From Rhodobacteraceae bacterium HTCC2150 (GTDB taxonomy: Bacteria > Pseudomonadota > Alphaproteobacteria > Rhodobacterales > Rhodobacteraceae): a stretch of DNA of 64,000 bases. Below, piece by piece: positions 1 to 11,277 of this stretch; position 1 is the first letter of the stretch, and every line of letters begins with the position of its first letter. The position numbers and the translations under genes are program-made. The stretch is taken from NCBI GenBank assembly GCA_000169395.1, contig AAXZ01000001.1:620001-684000 (forward strand), read 5' to 3'. The notes beneath the pieces are model-generated. The model saw nothing but the letters and a program-made list of their open reading frames with translations. It was not told the DNA's origin and did no database searches.

Positions 1-849
<849 letters not shown>

Positions 850-874
850 AAGCCGCACGCTTTATTAACAATTT

Positions 875-912
875 AAAGCCCCCTCAAGCACACGCTTGAG
901 GGGGCTTTTTCT
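875..912 (+). terminator. intrinsic terminator of rpoC
   Basis: Perfect 14-bp stem, AAAGCCCCCTCAAG (875-888) with CTTGAGGGGGCTTT (895-908), closed by a six-base loop and followed by a T run. Confidence 0.95.
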
Positions 913-1011
913 TTGCCAATTAATCTAGGCAGGGCAGAGACCTCTTTGATGTTAGGAACACCCATCTACGAATTCTGTTGTGATTTTCAACGCGAATGAT
1001 ATTGGCGTTTT

Positions 1012-1902
1012 ATGGCTCAGATTTCCCAAAATACACGCGGCGCGCTCTTCATGATCGGCAGCATGGCGTTCTTTACGATGAATGACACCGCGATGAAGGC
1101 TGTCGGCACCAGCCTGCCCATGTTTCAAAGTCTGTTCATTCGCGCGTTAATATCGGTCATTCTGATGACTATGGTTGTTGTATGGCTGGGACAGCATCGC
1201 CAGAAAATTCCGCGTAGGGATATTGGCCTAATTGCGGCTCGATCCACTATGGATGTTGTGTCGGTCTATTTCTTCTTCAACGCACTATTTAACATGCCAT
1301 TTGCAAACCTCGCGGCGATACTACAAATCTTGCCACTCACCGTTACTCTGGCCGGCGCTATCTTCCTTAGTGAACCAATAGGGTGGCGAAGGATGGTTGC
1401 CATCCTTGTTGGATTTGTGGGGGTATTGTTTATTGTCAAACCCGGTGCCGAGAGTTTTAATGTTTATTCAATCTATGGCCTTGCAACAGTAGTCGTCGTC
1501 ACAGCACGAGACATTTTTGCACGGAAAATATCCTCAAATGTACCCTCGTTTATTGTGGCCCTCGCAAATGCAATGGCGATTCTTTTGTTTGCCGGTTTGG
1601 CGTTGCCTTTTACGCCGTGGGAATCGGTTAGCCTCGAGCAGCTTGGATTGATTGGCCTTGCAGCATGTCTGATCATTTTGGCGTACTTCTTTTCGGTGGC
1701 CACAATGCGTGCTGGTGAGATTTCATTCGTGACGCCATTCCGCTATTCAGGCCTTTTGTTCGCAATTTTGCTGGGATTCATTGTTTTTGGCGAATTGCCA
1801 GACGTTTGGACAGTGTTTGGATCGGTGATTGTCGTAGCGACAGGATTGTTTACGCTGTTGCGCGAGGCGCGGCTAAAACGCCGAAATCGAACAATCGTTT
1901 AG
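1012..1902 (+). CDS. EamA/DMT-family permease
   Basis: A 296-residue integral membrane protein made almost entirely of hydrophobic helices (about ten), in the two-fold repeated layout of the drug/metabolite transporter (EamA) family. Around residues 85-100 a 'FFNALFNMPFANLAAILQILP' style segment and the following 'LSEPIGWRRM' match the conserved end of an EamA repeat; the second repeat ends with 'FGELPDVWTVFGSVIVVATG'. The substrate cannot be told from sequence. It stands alone between the rpoC terminator and the rpsL promoter, and a second, different DMT permease occurs at 51366. The start is the first ATG of the open frame; its ribosome binding site is weak. Confidence 0.9.
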   Translation: MAQISQNTRGALFMIGSMAFFTMNDTAMKAVGTSLPMFQSLFIRALISVILMTMVVVWLGQHRQKIPRRDIGLIAARSTMDVVSVYFFFNALFNMPFANLAAILQILPLTVTLAGAIFLSEPIGWRRMVAILVGFVGVLFIVKPGAESFNVYSIYGLATVVVVTARDIFARKISSNVPSFIVALANAMAILLFAGLALPFTPWESVSLEQLGLIGLAACLIILAYFFSVATMRAGEISFVTPFRYSGLLFAILLGFIVFGELPDVWTVFGSVIVVATGLFTLLREARLKRRNRTIV

Positions 1903-1908
1903 CTGGTG

Positions 1909-1937
1909 TTGACAGCATGCGCGACTCCCCTTATGAA
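1909..1937 (+). promoter_or_regulatory. sigma70-type promoter of the str operon
   Basis: TTGACA (1909-1914), a 17-base spacer and TATGAA (1932-1937). It begins just after the permease stop and would give an rpsL leader of about 220 bases. Assigned by consensus only. Confidence 0.6.
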
Positions 1938-2164
1938 ACGCCAACTTAGTCGGTGGACCTGTGTCCGGAAAACGGCTCGGTATCAAAAATTTGAGTGGTC
2001 ACGACCCAGCCTTTGTGTTCGGTCCTCTGGAATTCCATCGCGTCGTTCCTAGAATTGGGAGCGAATGCGGTTTTTGCGTTTTGCGGACGCGTAAAATGTA
2101 CTGAAAGTTGGCGTCGTACGGGCGTCGAAAATGAAATGTTGCAACCCGGGGGAAGTGAAGCCCA

Positions 2165-2536
2165 ATGCCAACGATCCAACAGCTGATCCGCAAACCGCGC
2201 CAGCCTAAAGTAAAACGTTCGAAGTCACAGCACCTAGAGAGCTGTCCTCAAAAGCGTGGCGTATGCACACGCGTTTACACAACTACGCCTAAGAAGCCGA
2301 ACTCGGCGATGCGTAAAGTAGCCAAGGTTCGTCTAACGAACGGCTTTGAGGTGATTTCTTATATCCCTGGTGAAAGCCACAACCTTCAAGAGCACTCTGT
2401 TGTTCTGATCCGCGGCGGTCGCGTAAAAGACCTTCCGGGTGTCCGTTACCACATCCTTCGCGGTGTTTTGGATACCCAAGGCGTTAAAGACCGTAAGCAA
2501 CGTCGTTCGAAATACGGCGCTAAGCGTCCGAAATAA
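2165..2536 (+). CDS. rpsL: 30S ribosomal protein S12
   Basis: S12 of the small-subunit decoding centre, 123 residues, the normal length. It holds the conserved '[18 protein letters not shown]' segment with the lysines that contact helix 44 and are altered in streptomycin-resistant mutants (wild-type Lys here), and '[14 protein letters not shown]', the second decoding loop. First gene of the str operon; a purine-rich GGGGGAAGTG precedes the ATG. rpsG follows after 12 bases. Confidence 0.99.
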   Translation: MPTIQQLIRKPRQPKVKRSKSQHLESCPQKRGVCTRVYTTTPKKPNSAMRKVAKVRLTNGFEVISYIPGESHNLQEHSVVLIRGGRVKDLPGVRYHILRGVLDTQGVKDRKQRRSKYGAKRPK

Positions 2537-3019
<483 letters not shown>

Positions 3020-3034
3020 TAGAAAGCAAACGAC

Positions 3035-5152
3035 ATGGCACGCGAGTACACTCTCGATCTATACCGTAACTTTGGTATCATCGCACACATTGATGCTGGT
3101 AAAACAACTTGTTCCGAGCGCATCCTTTACTACACTGGTAAAGAGCACAACATCGGCGAAGTTCATGATGGCGCAGCCACTATGGACTGGATGGAGCAAG
3201 AGCAAGAGCGTGGCATTACGATCACGTCTGCGGCGACAACTACATTCTGGGAGCGTACAGAAGACGGTGCAACACCTGAAACTGCTAAGCACCGTTTGAA
3301 CATCATTGACACACCAGGCCACGTTGACTTCACTATTGAAGTTGAGCGTTCCTTGGCTGTTCTTGATGGCGCTGTTTGTGTTCTTGATGGCAACGCTGGT
3401 GTTGAACCTCAAACTGAAACAGTTTGGCGTCAGGCTGACCGTTATAAAGTTCCTCGGATGGTTTTCATCAACAAGATGGACAAAATCGGCGCGGACTTCT
3501 TCAAATGTGTAGACATGATCGAAGATCGTACTGGTGCTGTTGCTGTGCCTGTTGCTTTCCCAATCGGTGCCGAAACTGAACTTGAAGGTTTGGTTGACTT
3601 GGTTACCATGGAAGAGTGGTTGTGGCAGGGTGAAGACCTTGGCGCGTCTTGGATCAAAGCACCGATCCGTGATGATCTACAGGCGACTGCTGCTGAATGG
3701 CGCAACAAACTTGTTGAGAACGCTGTTGAAATGGACGACGACGCGATGGAAGCGTACCTTGAGGGTAACGAGCCAGACGTCGCAACATTGCGCAAATTGA
3801 TCCGTAAGGGTTGTTTGTCTTTGTCATTCGTTCCAGTTTTGGGCGGTTCTGCTTTCAAAAACAAAGGTGTTCAACCACTTTTGAACGCGGTTATCGACTA
3901 TCTTCCATCACCTTTGGACGTTGTTGATTACTTGGGCTTTAAGCCGGGCGACGAAACAGAAACTCGTGACATCGCGCGTCGTGCGGATGATGACATGGCG
4001 TTTTCTGGCCTTGCATTTAAAATCATGAATGACCCATTTGTTGGTTCATTGTCCTTCACTCGGATTTACTCTGGTACATTGACCAAAGGCGACACGCTTT
4101 TGAATTCTACCAAAGGTAAAAAAGAGCGTGTTGGTCGTATGATGATGATGCACTCAATCAACCGTGAAGAAATCACCGAAGCATTCGCTGGTGACATCAT
4201 CGCGTTGGCGGGTCTGAAAGCAACTACAACAGGTGACACGCTTTGTGCGGTTAACGATCCTGTGGTTCTTGAAACAATGACATTCCCTGATCCTGTGATC
4301 GAGATTGCTGTTGAGCCAAAGACCAAAGCTGACCAAGAAAAAATGTCTCAAGGTTTGGCCCGTTTGGCCGCCGAAGATCCATCTTTCCGTGTTGAAACTG
4401 ACCTAGAATCTGGTCAGACCATCATGAAGGGCATGGGCGAGCTTCACTTGGACATTCTTGTTGATCGTCTTAAGCGTGAATTCAAAGTTGAGGCCAACAT
4501 TGGTGCGCCACAAGTGGCATACCGTGAAACTATTGGTCACGAAGTTGAGCACTCTTATACGCACAAGAAGCAATCTGGTGGTTCAGGTCAGTATGGCGAA
4601 GTGAAAATGATCATTTCTCCAACTGTAGCTGGCGAAGGTTATAGCTTTGAAAGCCGCATCGTTGGTGGTTCTATTCCTAAAGAATACATCCCAGGTGTTG
4701 AAAAAGGCATTAACTCGGTTATGGATAGCGGCCCCTTGGCTGGCTTCCCTGTGATCGACTTTAAAGTTGCTTTGATCGACGGTAAATTCCACGATGTTGA
4801 CTCCTCTGTTCTAGCGTTTGAAATCGCTGCTCGTATGTGTATGCGTGAAGGCATGCGTCTAGCGGGTGCAAAATTGCTAGAGCCAATTATGAAAGTCGAA
4901 GTGATTACACCTGACGAATACACAGGTTCAATCATCGGCGATCTGACGTCGCGTCGCGGCATGGTTCAAGGTCAAGACACTCGCGGTAACGCGATTGCCA
5001 TCGACGTATTTGTACCGCTGGCCAACATGTTCGGCTATATCAACACGCTACGTTCCATGTCTTCGGGCCGTGCAAACTTTTCGATGCAGTTTGACCACTA
5101 TGATCCAGTGCCAAGCAACATCTCGGAAGAAATTCAAGCGAAGTTCGCTTAA
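3035..5152 (+). CDS. fusA: translation elongation factor G
   Basis: EF-G, the GTPase that drives tRNA-mRNA translocation and, with RRF, ribosome recycling; 705 residues, full length. The G domain shows G1 'AHIDAGKTT' near residue 17, G2 with '[11 protein letters not shown]', G3 'DTPGHVDF' and G4 'NKMD'. Domain IV carries 'GQYGEV' and the tip loop region before 'IPGVEKG'. It lies 15 bases after rpsG in the str operon. This is the only EF-G in the window. Confidence 0.99.
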   Translation: MAREYTLDLYRNFGIIAHIDAGKTTCSERILYYTGKEHNIGEVHDGAATMDWMEQEQERGITITSAATTTFWERTEDGATPETAKHRLNIIDTPGHVDFTIEVERSLAVLDGAVCVLDGNAGVEPQTETVWRQADRYKVPRMVFINKMDKIGADFFKCVDMIEDRTGAVAVPVAFPIGAETELEGLVDLVTMEEWLWQGEDLGASWIKAPIRDDLQATAAEWRNKLVENAVEMDDDAMEAYLEGNEPDVATLRKLIRKGCLSLSFVPVLGGSAFKNKGVQPLLNAVIDYLPSPLDVVDYLGFKPGDETETRDIARRADDDMAFSGLAFKIMNDPFVGSLSFTRIYSGTLTKGDTLLNSTKGKKERVGRMMMMHSINREEITEAFAGDIIALAGLKATTTGDTLCAVNDPVVLETMTFPDPVIEIAVEPKTKADQEKMSQGLARLAAEDPSFRVETDLESGQTIMKGMGELHLDILVDRLKREFKVEANIGAPQVAYRETIGHEVEHSYTHKKQSGGSGQYGEVKMIISPTVAGEGYSFESRIVGGSIPKEYIPGVEKGINSVMDSGPLAGFPVIDFKVALIDGKFHDVDSSVLAFEIAARMCMREGMRLAGAKLLEPIMKVEVITPDEYTGSIIGDLTSRRGMVQGQDTRGNAIAIDVFVPLANMFGYINTLRSMSSGRANFSMQFDHYDPVPSNISEEIQAKFA

Positions 5153-5166
5153 TCATAACCAACGCC

Positions 5167-5185
5167 GGTGGGGCAGTGCCCCACC
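5167..5185 (+). other. hairpin between fusA and tuf
   Basis: Perfect 8-bp GC-rich stem GGTGGGGC / GCCCCACC (5167-5174 and 5178-5185) with a three-base loop. No T run follows, so it is more likely an mRNA stability or processing element than a terminator. The tuf Shine-Dalgarno AGAGGAGG comes about 10 bases later. Confidence 0.6.
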
Positions 5186-5209
5186 AACAGATATTAAGAG
5201 GAGGCCACC

Positions 5210-6385
5210 ATGGCTAAGGAAAAATTCGAACGTAATAAACCACACGTCAACATCGGCACAATTGGTCACGTTGACCACGGTAAGACAACACTAACAGCTG
5301 CGATCACTAAGTATTTTGGTGACTTTCAAGCGTATGACCAAATCGATGGCGCGCCAGAAGAAAAAGCACGTGGTATCACAATTTCAACTGCACACGTTGA
5401 GTATGAAACAGAAACTCGTCACTACGCACACGTTGATTGCCCAGGCCACGCTGACTATGTGAAAAACATGATCACTGGTGCGGCTCAAATGGATGGCGCT
5501 ATCTTGGTTGTTAACGCAGCTGACGGCCCTATGCCACAAACACGTGAGCACATCTTGTTGGGTCGCCAAGTTGGTATCCCATTCATGGTTGTTTACATGA
5601 ACAAAGTTGACCAAGTAGACGACGAAGAGTTGTTGGAATTGGTTGAAATGGAAATCCGTGAGTTGTTGTCTTCTTACGAATACCCAGGCGACGACATCCC
5701 AATCATCCGTGGTTCAGCTTTGGCTGCTATGGAAGAGCGTGACGACAACATCGGTAAAGACTCAATCGTTGAATTGATGGCTGCTGTTGACGACTATATC
5801 CCAACACCTGCACGTGCTGTTGACCAGCCGTTCTTGTTGCCAATCGAGGATGTATTCTCAATTTCCGGTCGTGGTACAGTTGTAACTGGCCGTATCGAGC
5901 GTGGCATTGTTAAAGTTGGTGAAGAAATTGAAATCGTTGGTATCAACGACACGAAGAAAACCACTTGTACTGGTGTTGAAATGTTCCGCAAATTGCTTGA
6001 CTCAGGTGAAGCTGGCGACAACGTTGGCATCTTGCTTCGCGGCATCGACCGTGATGGCGTTGAGCGTGGTCAGATCCTTTGTAAGCCAGGTTCTGTTATG
6101 CCTCACACTAAGTTTGAAGCAGAAGCATATATTCTGACTAAAGACGAGGGTGGCCGTCACACACCATTCTTCGCTAACTACCGTCCACAGTTCTACTTCC
6201 GTACAACAGACGTTACCGGTACTGTTCAGCTGCCAGAAGGCACTGAAATGGTTATGCCAGGTGACAACCTGAAGTTCGACGTTGAACTAATCGCACCAAT
6301 CGCGATGGAACAAGGTCTACGCTTCGCGATCCGCGAAGGTGGCCGTACTGTTGGCGCCGGCGTTGTTTCTAAAATCAACGAATAA
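5210..6385 (+). CDS. tuf: translation elongation factor Tu
   Basis: EF-Tu, which delivers aminoacyl-tRNA to the ribosome as a GTP complex; 391 residues, normal length. Motifs: G1 '[10 protein letters not shown]' at about 18-27, switch I '[18 protein letters not shown]', G3 'DCPGHADY', and 'MNKVDQVDD' in place of the more usual NKCD motif. Domains 2 and 3 end in '[15 protein letters not shown]'. Start fixed by the strong AGAGGAGG site. Codon choice is strongly biased, as expected for one of the most abundant proteins. Many Rhodobacterales carry a second tuf copy elsewhere; only one is in this window. Confidence 0.99.
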   Translation: MAKEKFERNKPHVNIGTIGHVDHGKTTLTAAITKYFGDFQAYDQIDGAPEEKARGITISTAHVEYETETRHYAHVDCPGHADYVKNMITGAAQMDGAILVVNAADGPMPQTREHILLGRQVGIPFMVVYMNKVDQVDDEELLELVEMEIRELLSSYEYPGDDIPIIRGSALAAMEERDDNIGKDSIVELMAAVDDYIPTPARAVDQPFLLPIEDVFSISGRGTVVTGRIERGIVKVGEEIEIVGINDTKKTTCTGVEMFRKLLDSGEAGDNVGILLRGIDRDGVERGQILCKPGSVMPHTKFEAEAYILTKDEGGRHTPFFANYRPQFYFRTTDVTGTVQLPEGTEMVMPGDNLKFDVELIAPIAMEQGLRFAIREGGRTVGAGVVSKINE

Positions 6386-6413
6386 TACCTAATATCTGAA
6401 CTTCGGGTTCGAT

Positions 6414-6441
6414 GAGGGGCAGGGAATAACCTCTGCTCCTC
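6414..6441 (+). other. hairpin upstream of rpsJ
   Basis: GAGGGGCAG (6414-6422) pairs with CTGCTCCTC (6433-6441), 9 bp with one G-U, ten-base loop. It sits in the 88-base gap between tuf and rpsJ and has no T tail. It may mark an S10-operon leader or an RNA processing point. Confidence 0.5.
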
Positions 6442-6473
6442 CTCTCAATCCTAACGCCGCGAAAGGCTCAAAA

Positions 6474-6782
6474 ATGCAAAGCCAAAACATTCGCATTCGG
6501 CTGAAAGCATTTGACTATCGTGTACTGGATGCCAGCACACAAGAGATCGTCAACACTGCTAAACGGACAGGCGCGCACGTGCGTGGCCCGATCCCACTGC
6601 CGAACAAGATTGAAAAATTCACCGTTCTTCGTGGTCCACACGTCGACAAAAAATCCCGCGATCAGTTCGAGATCCGTACGCACAAGCGTCTGCTCGACAT
6701 CATCGACCCAACACCACAAACCGTAGACGCGCTGATGAAGCTCGACTTGGCTGCCGGCGTTGACGTCGAGATCAAAGTTTAA
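6474..6782 (+). CDS. rpsJ: 30S ribosomal protein S10 (NusE)
   Basis: S10, 102 residues, a 30S head protein that also acts as NusE in transcription antitermination complexes. The sequence '[12 protein letters not shown]', the long loop with '[21 protein letters not shown]' style residues and '[21 protein letters not shown]' are diagnostic. First gene of the S10 cluster; rplC follows after 14 bases with a perfect AAGGAGG Shine-Dalgarno. Confidence 0.99.
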   Translation: MQSQNIRIRLKAFDYRVLDASTQEIVNTAKRTGAHVRGPIPLPNKIEKFTVLRGPHVDKKSRDQFEIRTHKRLLDIIDPTPQTVDALMKLDLAAGVDVEIKV

Positions 6783-6796
6783 GGAGGGCAGAACAG

Positions 6797-7531
6797 ATGC
6801 GCTCTGGTGTAATAGCAAAAAAAGTCGGCATGACCCGGCTTTTCATGGAAGACGGTCGTCAGGTTCCTGTCACTGTTCTTCAATTGGACAACCTGCAGGT
6901 TGTGTCACAACGTACTGCTGAGCGTGACGGTTATACCGCTGTTCAGTTGGGTACTGGTCTGGCCAAAGCAAAACGCACATCGCAAGCGATGCGCGGTCAC
7001 TTTGCTGCTGCAAAGGTTGAACCAAAACGCAAAGTGGCTGAATTCCGCGTTGCCCCTGAAAATATGATCAATGTTGGTGAAGAAATCACTGCTGATCACT
7101 ATTTTGAAGGTCAAATCGTGGATGTGTCAGGCACGTCTATCGGTAAAGGTTTTGCCGGTGCGATGAAGCGTCACAACTTTGGTGGTCTTCGTGCCACGCA
7201 CGGTGTTTCTATCTCTCACCGTTCACACGGCTCTACTGGACAGTGTCAAGATCCTGGTAAAGTTTTCAAAGGCAAGAAAATGGCCGGTCACATGGGTGCT
7301 GCCCGTGTAACGACGCAAAACTTGCAAGTTGTTAGCACAGACACCGATCGTGGTCTTATCATGATCAAAGGCGCCGTTCCTGGTTCCAAAGGTGGTTGGG
7401 TCACAATCAAGGACGCGGCTAAAAAGCCTACGCCTGAAAATGTGAAACTGCCAGCTGGTCTGCGTTCTGCGGCTGTAGAAGCCAAAGGTGCTGACGATGC
7501 AGCAGCCTCCGAAGAAGGGAGTGCCTCATGA
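6797..7531 (+). CDS. rplC: 50S ribosomal protein L3
   Basis: L3, an early-assembly 23S rRNA binding protein that reaches the peptidyl transferase centre; 244 residues. The core includes 'KKVGMTRLF' at the N-terminus and the extended loop '[20 protein letters not shown]', which holds the glutamine methylated by PrmB in E. coli. Compared with the ~209-residue E. coli protein it has a C-terminal extension rich in Ala, Glu and Ser ('[12 protein letters not shown]'), usual in alphaproteobacteria. It overlaps rplD by four bases (ATGA), indicating translational coupling. Confidence 0.99.
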   Translation: MRSGVIAKKVGMTRLFMEDGRQVPVTVLQLDNLQVVSQRTAERDGYTAVQLGTGLAKAKRTSQAMRGHFAAAKVEPKRKVAEFRVAPENMINVGEEITADHYFEGQIVDVSGTSIGKGFAGAMKRHNFGGLRATHGVSISHRSHGSTGQCQDPGKVFKGKKMAGHMGAARVTTQNLQVVSTDTDRGLIMIKGAVPGSKGGWVTIKDAAKKPTPENVKLPAGLRSAAVEAKGADDAAASEEGSAS

Positions 7532-8148
7532 AACTCGACGTGATTAAACTGGACGGCAAAAAAGCCGGTTCTGTGGATCTTGCTGAGGACCTATTCGGTC
7601 TAGAAGCTCGTGCAGACATTCTGCACCGCGTTGTGCGTTACCAATTGGCAAAACGCCAAGCTGGTACACACAAAGTGAAGACTCGCTCGGAAGTTAAATA
7701 TTCTACCAAGAAGATTTATCGTCAGAAAGGTACCGGCGGCGCACGTCACGGTGCACGTTCTGCGCCTATCTTCCGTGGTGGTGGTGTCTACAAAGGCCCA
7801 ACACCTCGTAGCCACGCACATGATCTGAACAAAAAGTTTCGTGCTTTGGGTTTGCGTCATGCGTTGTCTGCTAAAGCAGGCGCTGGCCAATTGGTTGTAT
7901 TGGACGAAGCAGTTGTTGCCGACGGCAAAACCGGTGTTCTAGCCAAAATGGTGAAAGAACTTGGTTGGAAACGCGCCTTGGTCATCGACGGTGCCGAAGT
8001 AAACGCAAACTTTGCGCAAGCTTCTGCTAACATCGACGGTCTGGACGTACTGCCATCCATGGGTGCAAACGTATATGACATCTTGAAGCGCGACACTCTT
8101 GTTGTGACAAAAGCTGGTCTAGAAGCATTGGAGGCTCGTCTATCATGA
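7528..8148 (+). CDS. rplD: 50S ribosomal protein L4
   Basis: L4, 206 residues, lining the nascent peptide exit tunnel. The loop '[18 protein letters not shown]' and '[11 protein letters not shown]' near residues 55-95 is the tunnel-constriction extension. In E. coli L4 also represses the S10 operon; whether that holds here is not shown by sequence. Overlaps both neighbours by four bases (ATGA). Confidence 0.98.
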   Translation: MKLDVIKLDGKKAGSVDLAEDLFGLEARADILHRVVRYQLAKRQAGTHKVKTRSEVKYSTKKIYRQKGTGGARHGARSAPIFRGGGVYKGPTPRSHAHDLNKKFRALGLRHALSAKAGAGQLVVLDEAVVADGKTGVLAKMVKELGWKRALVIDGAEVNANFAQASANIDGLDVLPSMGANVYDILKRDTLVVTKAGLEALEARLS

Positions 8149-8441
8149 GCGACAAAGCCGTACTATATGATGTGATCCGCAAGCCGATCATCACTGAGAA
8201 AGCAACAATGGCTTCTGAAGCCGGCGCTGTCGTTTTCGAAGTAGCGATCGACAGCAACAAGCCACAGATCAAAGAAGCTGTGGAAACTTTGTTCGGTGTT
8301 AAGGTTAAGGCCGTAAACACCCTGATCACTAAAGGTAAAACAAAACGTTTCCGCGGCATGCCGGGCAAACGTAAAGACGTAAAGAAAGCCTATGTGACGC
8401 TTGAAGAAGGCAACACAATAGACGTTTCTACTGGTCTTTAA
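8145..8441 (+). CDS. rplW: 50S ribosomal protein L23
   Basis: L23, 98 residues, located at the tunnel exit where it is the docking point for trigger factor and SRP. Shows '[15 protein letters not shown]' at the N-terminus, the '[18 protein letters not shown]' loop, and '[14 protein letters not shown]' near the end. Here it is the last gene of its transcription unit because an intrinsic terminator follows at once; in most bacteria rplB would come next. Confidence 0.98.
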   Translation: MSDKAVLYDVIRKPIITEKATMASEAGAVVFEVAIDSNKPQIKEAVETLFGVKVKAVNTLITKGKTKRFRGMPGKRKDVKKAYVTLEEGNTIDVSTGL

Positions 8442-8464
8442 GTAGCGTTTTACAATTAAAATTC

Positions 8465-8497
8465 AAAACCCCGGTCGCGAAAGTGGCCGGGGTTTTT
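8465..8497 (+). terminator. intrinsic terminator after rplW
   Basis: AAAACCCCGG (8465-8474) pairs with CCGGGGTTTT (8487-8496), followed by a T-rich tract. It ends the rpsJ-rplC-rplD-rplW unit inside the ribosomal cluster. Confidence 0.9.
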
Positions 8498-8538
8498 CTT
8501 TGTTTGGCTTTCTGAGCTCGATCGCTTACGTTCATTTC

Positions 8539-9006
8539 ATGCGCAAAATTATATTACTTGGGACACACACAATAATGCTGGCCATTGGGTTCGCACTTGG
8601 TGTCTATTTCCTTCCGATACTCACAGCCCCATCGGCCCCAGACAAAGCGACATTAGAAGCCTCTTTAGAGGGAACTATGTTTTCCGGCGAATTTACCAGA
8701 AAACTGAAGGGCAGTGATTTTTTGCATTGGGGACAAGGAATGGTGAGCATTACGCCAAGCCAAGTTGTTCACATAGGTGACCTCGCGCCGGGTCCCGACT
8801 ACATGCTGTATCTTGTTCCAGAATTTGTCGAAGACGAAGCATCGTTTGAAGTAGTGAAGGACAGCAGCCTAAATATTGGATCGATCAAAACATTCGATGG
8901 CTTTATTGTTGATCTGCCAACTAATGTTGACCTTGCTGCCTATACAACCGTTCTTGTGTGGTGTGAGGCATTTGGTGAATTTATTACAGCGGCGCGTTTT
9001 CGATAA
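8539..9006 (+). CDS. DM13-domain protein, membrane-anchored
   Basis: 155 residues from the ATG at 8539. The open frame reaches back to a TTG at 8500, but that codon lies against the terminator tail, so the later start is preferred. An N-terminal hydrophobic segment ('IILLGTHTIMLAIGFALGVYF') is a signal anchor. The rest matches the DM13 fold: 'GTMFSGEF', 'HWGQGMVSITPSQVVHIGDL', 'GPDYMLYLVPEF', 'VDLAAYTTVLVWCEAFGEFI'. The single conserved cysteine in 'VWCEAF' is the residue proposed to carry redox activity in DM13 proteins. The true substrate is unknown. It is the first gene of an insertion that splits rplW from rplB. Confidence 0.8.
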   Translation: MRKIILLGTHTIMLAIGFALGVYFLPILTAPSAPDKATLEASLEGTMFSGEFTRKLKGSDFLHWGQGMVSITPSQVVHIGDLAPGPDYMLYLVPEFVEDEASFEVVKDSSLNIGSIKTFDGFIVDLPTNVDLAAYTTVLVWCEAFGEFITAARFR

Positions 9007-9043
9007 AAATCATTGGTCGCGCCGCCTTGATCAATGAATTAGA

Positions 9044-9385
9044 TCAATCGTAAGCCGCTTCGACGATGAATTCCACTTTCAATTCTGCGCGCGCCAGTTT
9101 TGCTTCGCCGCATGCGCGGGTTGGGGCGTGGCCTGTGGGAACCCATGCGTTCCAGACTTCGTTCAGCCCCGCAAAGTCGCTCATGTCGGCCAACCAGATG
9201 GTAACACGCAGCATTTTTTCGCGTGATGATCCGGCTTGAATAAGTAAAGCGTCGATCTTTTCAAGGCAGGTGGTTACTTGATCTTGGATTGTGTCACCCT
9301 CGGCCACTTGGCCCGTCAAATAGGCCACGCCATTGTGTTTCACGATTTTAGAAGAGCGTGCGCTTACGTCGATACGTTCAATCAT
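9044..9385 (-). CDS. RidA/YjgF family protein
   Basis: 113 residues, the standard length for a RidA-like trimer, the family that includes enamine/imine deaminases and several uncharacterised branches. Visible features are 'VAYLTGQVAEGDTIQDQV', 'TTCLEKIDALLIQAGSSREKMLRVTIWLADM' style core and 'GHAPTRACGEAKLARAELKVEFIVEA' with the arginine near residue 97 that binds the substrate carboxylate in RidA. It reads against the surrounding ribosomal genes and faces the DM13 gene, with no obvious shared function. Confidence 0.88.
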   Translation of the reverse strand: MIERIDVSARSSKIVKHNGVAYLTGQVAEGDTIQDQVTTCLEKIDALLIQAGSSREKMLRVTIWLADMSDFAGLNEVWNAWVPTGHAPTRACGEAKLARAELKVEFIVEAAYD

Positions 9386-9769
9386 TTCATAGGGTCCTTT
9401 GTGCCTGTTTCTATTGATCTATACGCATTCCCGAACCAGCGTCCAGCCAAACATCAATGGGTGTGCCATTTCTTGATTCCTGGTGCCCCATACGATAGTG
9501 ATTTGTTCACGGTCAAAGTGCCCTAAAAACTGAGCATTCCTATAGACACGCCCCCCCAACCCTGATAGTTCCAGCCAATCATTCGGCCTCAGATTCGTTC
9601 TGGGGCCGAATGCTGTTTGGAATATTGGGCCATCTGGCCCTTACACCGTGGACCTAGGGCGTTTTCAAAAACGCATAAGGGGCCACTTAAAATAGCGGAC
9701 CTACGGGGCCGCGCACACTTTCAGACCTTGAAATATTCAAGGCTGAGCATGAAACGGAAGACAGAAAGC
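9386..9769 (+). promoter_or_regulatory. structured leader/promoter region of rplB
   Basis: 384 bases without a gene between the RidA gene (reading left) and rplB (reading right). It must hold the promoter of the rplB-rplP unit, though I found no convincing -35/-10 pair. It contains a long hairpin, CATTCGGCCTCAGA (9580-9593) with TCTGGGGCCGAATG (9599-9612), 14 bp with one G-U and a five-base loop. A second structured block runs from 9635 to 9685, where TGGCCCTTA pairs with TAAGGGGCCA around an inner hairpin (9659-9674). Confidence 0.65.
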
Positions 9770-10612
9770 ATGGCTCTAAAGTCGTATAAACCGACGACGC
9801 CAGGCCAACGTGGGTTGGTTCTGATTGACCGTTCCGAGCTTTGGAAAGGACGCCCAGTCAAATCTCTTACTCAGGGTTTGACTAAAAACGGCGGCCGGAA
9901 CAATACCGGACGGATCACAATGCGTCGTAAGGGTGGGGGTGCAAAGCGCCTTTACCGTATCGTGGATTTCAAGCGCAACAAAATGGATGTTGCCGCCACA
10001 GTAGAACGTATCGAATACGATCCTAACCGGACCGCATTCATCGCTTTGGTCAAATACGAAGATGGCGAACAGGCCTACGTAATTGCACCACAGCGTTTGG
10101 CTATTGGCGACAAGATTATTTCTGCTGCTAAAGCTGACATTAAACCAGGTAATGCGATGCCATTCTCTGGTCTGCCAATTGGTACAATCGTTCACAACAT
10201 CGAGCTTAAGCCTGGCAAAGGCGGTCAAATCGCTCGTGCTGCTGGTACTTATGCCCAGTTTGTTGGTCGTGACGGTGGCTATGCGCAGATCCGTTTGTCA
10301 TCAGGCGAACTTCGTTTGGTGCGTCAAGAATGTATGGCCACAGTAGGTGCCGTATCCAACCCAGACAACAGCAACCAAAACTTTGGTAAAGCTGGTCGTA
10401 ACCGTCATAAGGGCATTCGTCCGTCGGTTCGTGGTGTGGTTATGAACCCTGTAGATCACCCGCATGGTGGTGGTGAGGGTCGTACGTCAGGTGGTCGTCA
10501 TCCAGTGACACCATGGGGCAAGCCGACCAAAGGTGCTCGCACTCGTAACAAGAACAAAGCGTCACAAAAGCTGATTATTCGCAGCCGTCACGCTAAGAAG
10601 AAGGGCCGCTAA
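9770..10612 (+). CDS. rplB: 50S ribosomal protein L2
   Basis: L2, 280 residues, one of the most conserved 23S rRNA proteins and needed for subunit joining and peptidyl transferase activity. The start at 9770 ('[15 protein letters not shown]') fits homologues; the frame is open further upstream but that extension is not L2-like. Conserved '[20 protein letters not shown]', '[14 protein letters not shown]' and '[18 protein letters not shown]' with the essential histidine of the HGGGEGR loop. First gene of the rplB-rpsS-rplV-rpsC-rplP unit. Confidence 0.99.
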   Translation: MALKSYKPTTPGQRGLVLIDRSELWKGRPVKSLTQGLTKNGGRNNTGRITMRRKGGGAKRLYRIVDFKRNKMDVAATVERIEYDPNRTAFIALVKYEDGEQAYVIAPQRLAIGDKIISAAKADIKPGNAMPFSGLPIGTIVHNIELKPGKGGQIARAAGTYAQFVGRDGGYAQIRLSSGELRLVRQECMATVGAVSNPDNSNQNFGKAGRNRHKGIRPSVRGVVMNPVDHPHGGGEGRTSGGRHPVTPWGKPTKGARTRNKNKASQKLIIRSRHAKKKGR

Positions 10613-10614
10613 TA

Positions 10615-10893
10615 ATGGCACGTTCTGTATGGAAAGGTCCTTTTGTCGACGCGTACGTCCTCAAGAAGGCAGAGAAAGCTCAGGAGTCTTCTCGTAATGA
10701 CGTGATCAAGATCTGGTCTCGTCGTTCGACTATTCTTCCTCAATTCGTTGGTCTGACATTCGGTGTCTACAACGGTAGAAAACATATCCCAGTAAACGTT
10801 ACTGAAGATATGATCGGTCAGAAATTCGGTGAATATAGCCCGACCCGTACGTATCACGGTCATGCTGCCGACAAAAAAGCGAAGCGGAAATAA
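10615..10893 (+). CDS. rpsS: 30S ribosomal protein S19
   Basis: S19, 92 residues, a 30S head protein that contacts S13 and the A-site finger bridge. Conserved '[19 protein letters not shown]', '[20 protein letters not shown]' and 'GHKLGEF'-like '[20 protein letters not shown]'. It begins two bases after the rplB stop and is followed three bases later by rplV. Confidence 0.99.
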   Translation: MARSVWKGPFVDAYVLKKAEKAQESSRNDVIKIWSRRSTILPQFVGLTFGVYNGRKHIPVNVTEDMIGQKFGEYSPTRTYHGHAADKKAKRK

Positions 10894-10896
10894 GTC

Positions 10897-11277
10897 ATGG
10901 GTAAAGCAAACAATCCCCGCCGCGTCGCAGATAATGAAGCAATGGCAAAAACCAAAATGCTTCGTACTTCTGGTCAGAAACTTAACCTTGTTGCGCAAAT
11001 GGTTCGCGGTAAGAAAGTTGAAGCAGCTTTGACTGATTTGACATTCTCTAAGAAGCGTATCGCTGGTGACGTGAAGAAATGTCTTCAGTCCGCCATCGCC
11101 AATGCAGAAAACAACCACAACCTAGATGTGGACGAGTTGATCGTTGCAGAAGCTTATGTTGGTAAAAACATGACTTTGAAACGTGGTCGTCCTCGGGCAC
11201 GTGGCCGTTTCGGCAAAATCTTAAAGCCGTTTTCTGAGCTGACGATTGTCGTACGCCAGGTAGAGGAGCAAGCATAA
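10897..11277 (+). CDS. rplV: 50S ribosomal protein L22
   Basis: L22, 126 residues, forming part of the exit tunnel wall. The tunnel beta-hairpin is seen in '[19 protein letters not shown]' near residues 87-105 and the core in '[20 protein letters not shown]'. Its stop overlaps the rpsC start by one base (TAATG). Confidence 0.98.
   Translation: MGKANNPRRVADNEAMAKTKMLRTSGQKLNLVAQMVRGKKVEAALTDLTFSKKRIAGDVKKCLQSAIANAENNHNLDVDELIVAEAYVGKNMTLKRGRPRARGRFGKILKPFSELTIVVRQVEEQA

Noticed and set aside
1946-2193. Short open frames on both strands in the rpsL leader
   Set aside because: They overlap each other in several frames, lack ribosome binding sites and lie within the operon leader.
9617-9769. 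N-terminal extension of L2
   Set aside because: The frame is open, but it overlaps the structured leader and is not L2-like; the ATG at 9770 fits the family.
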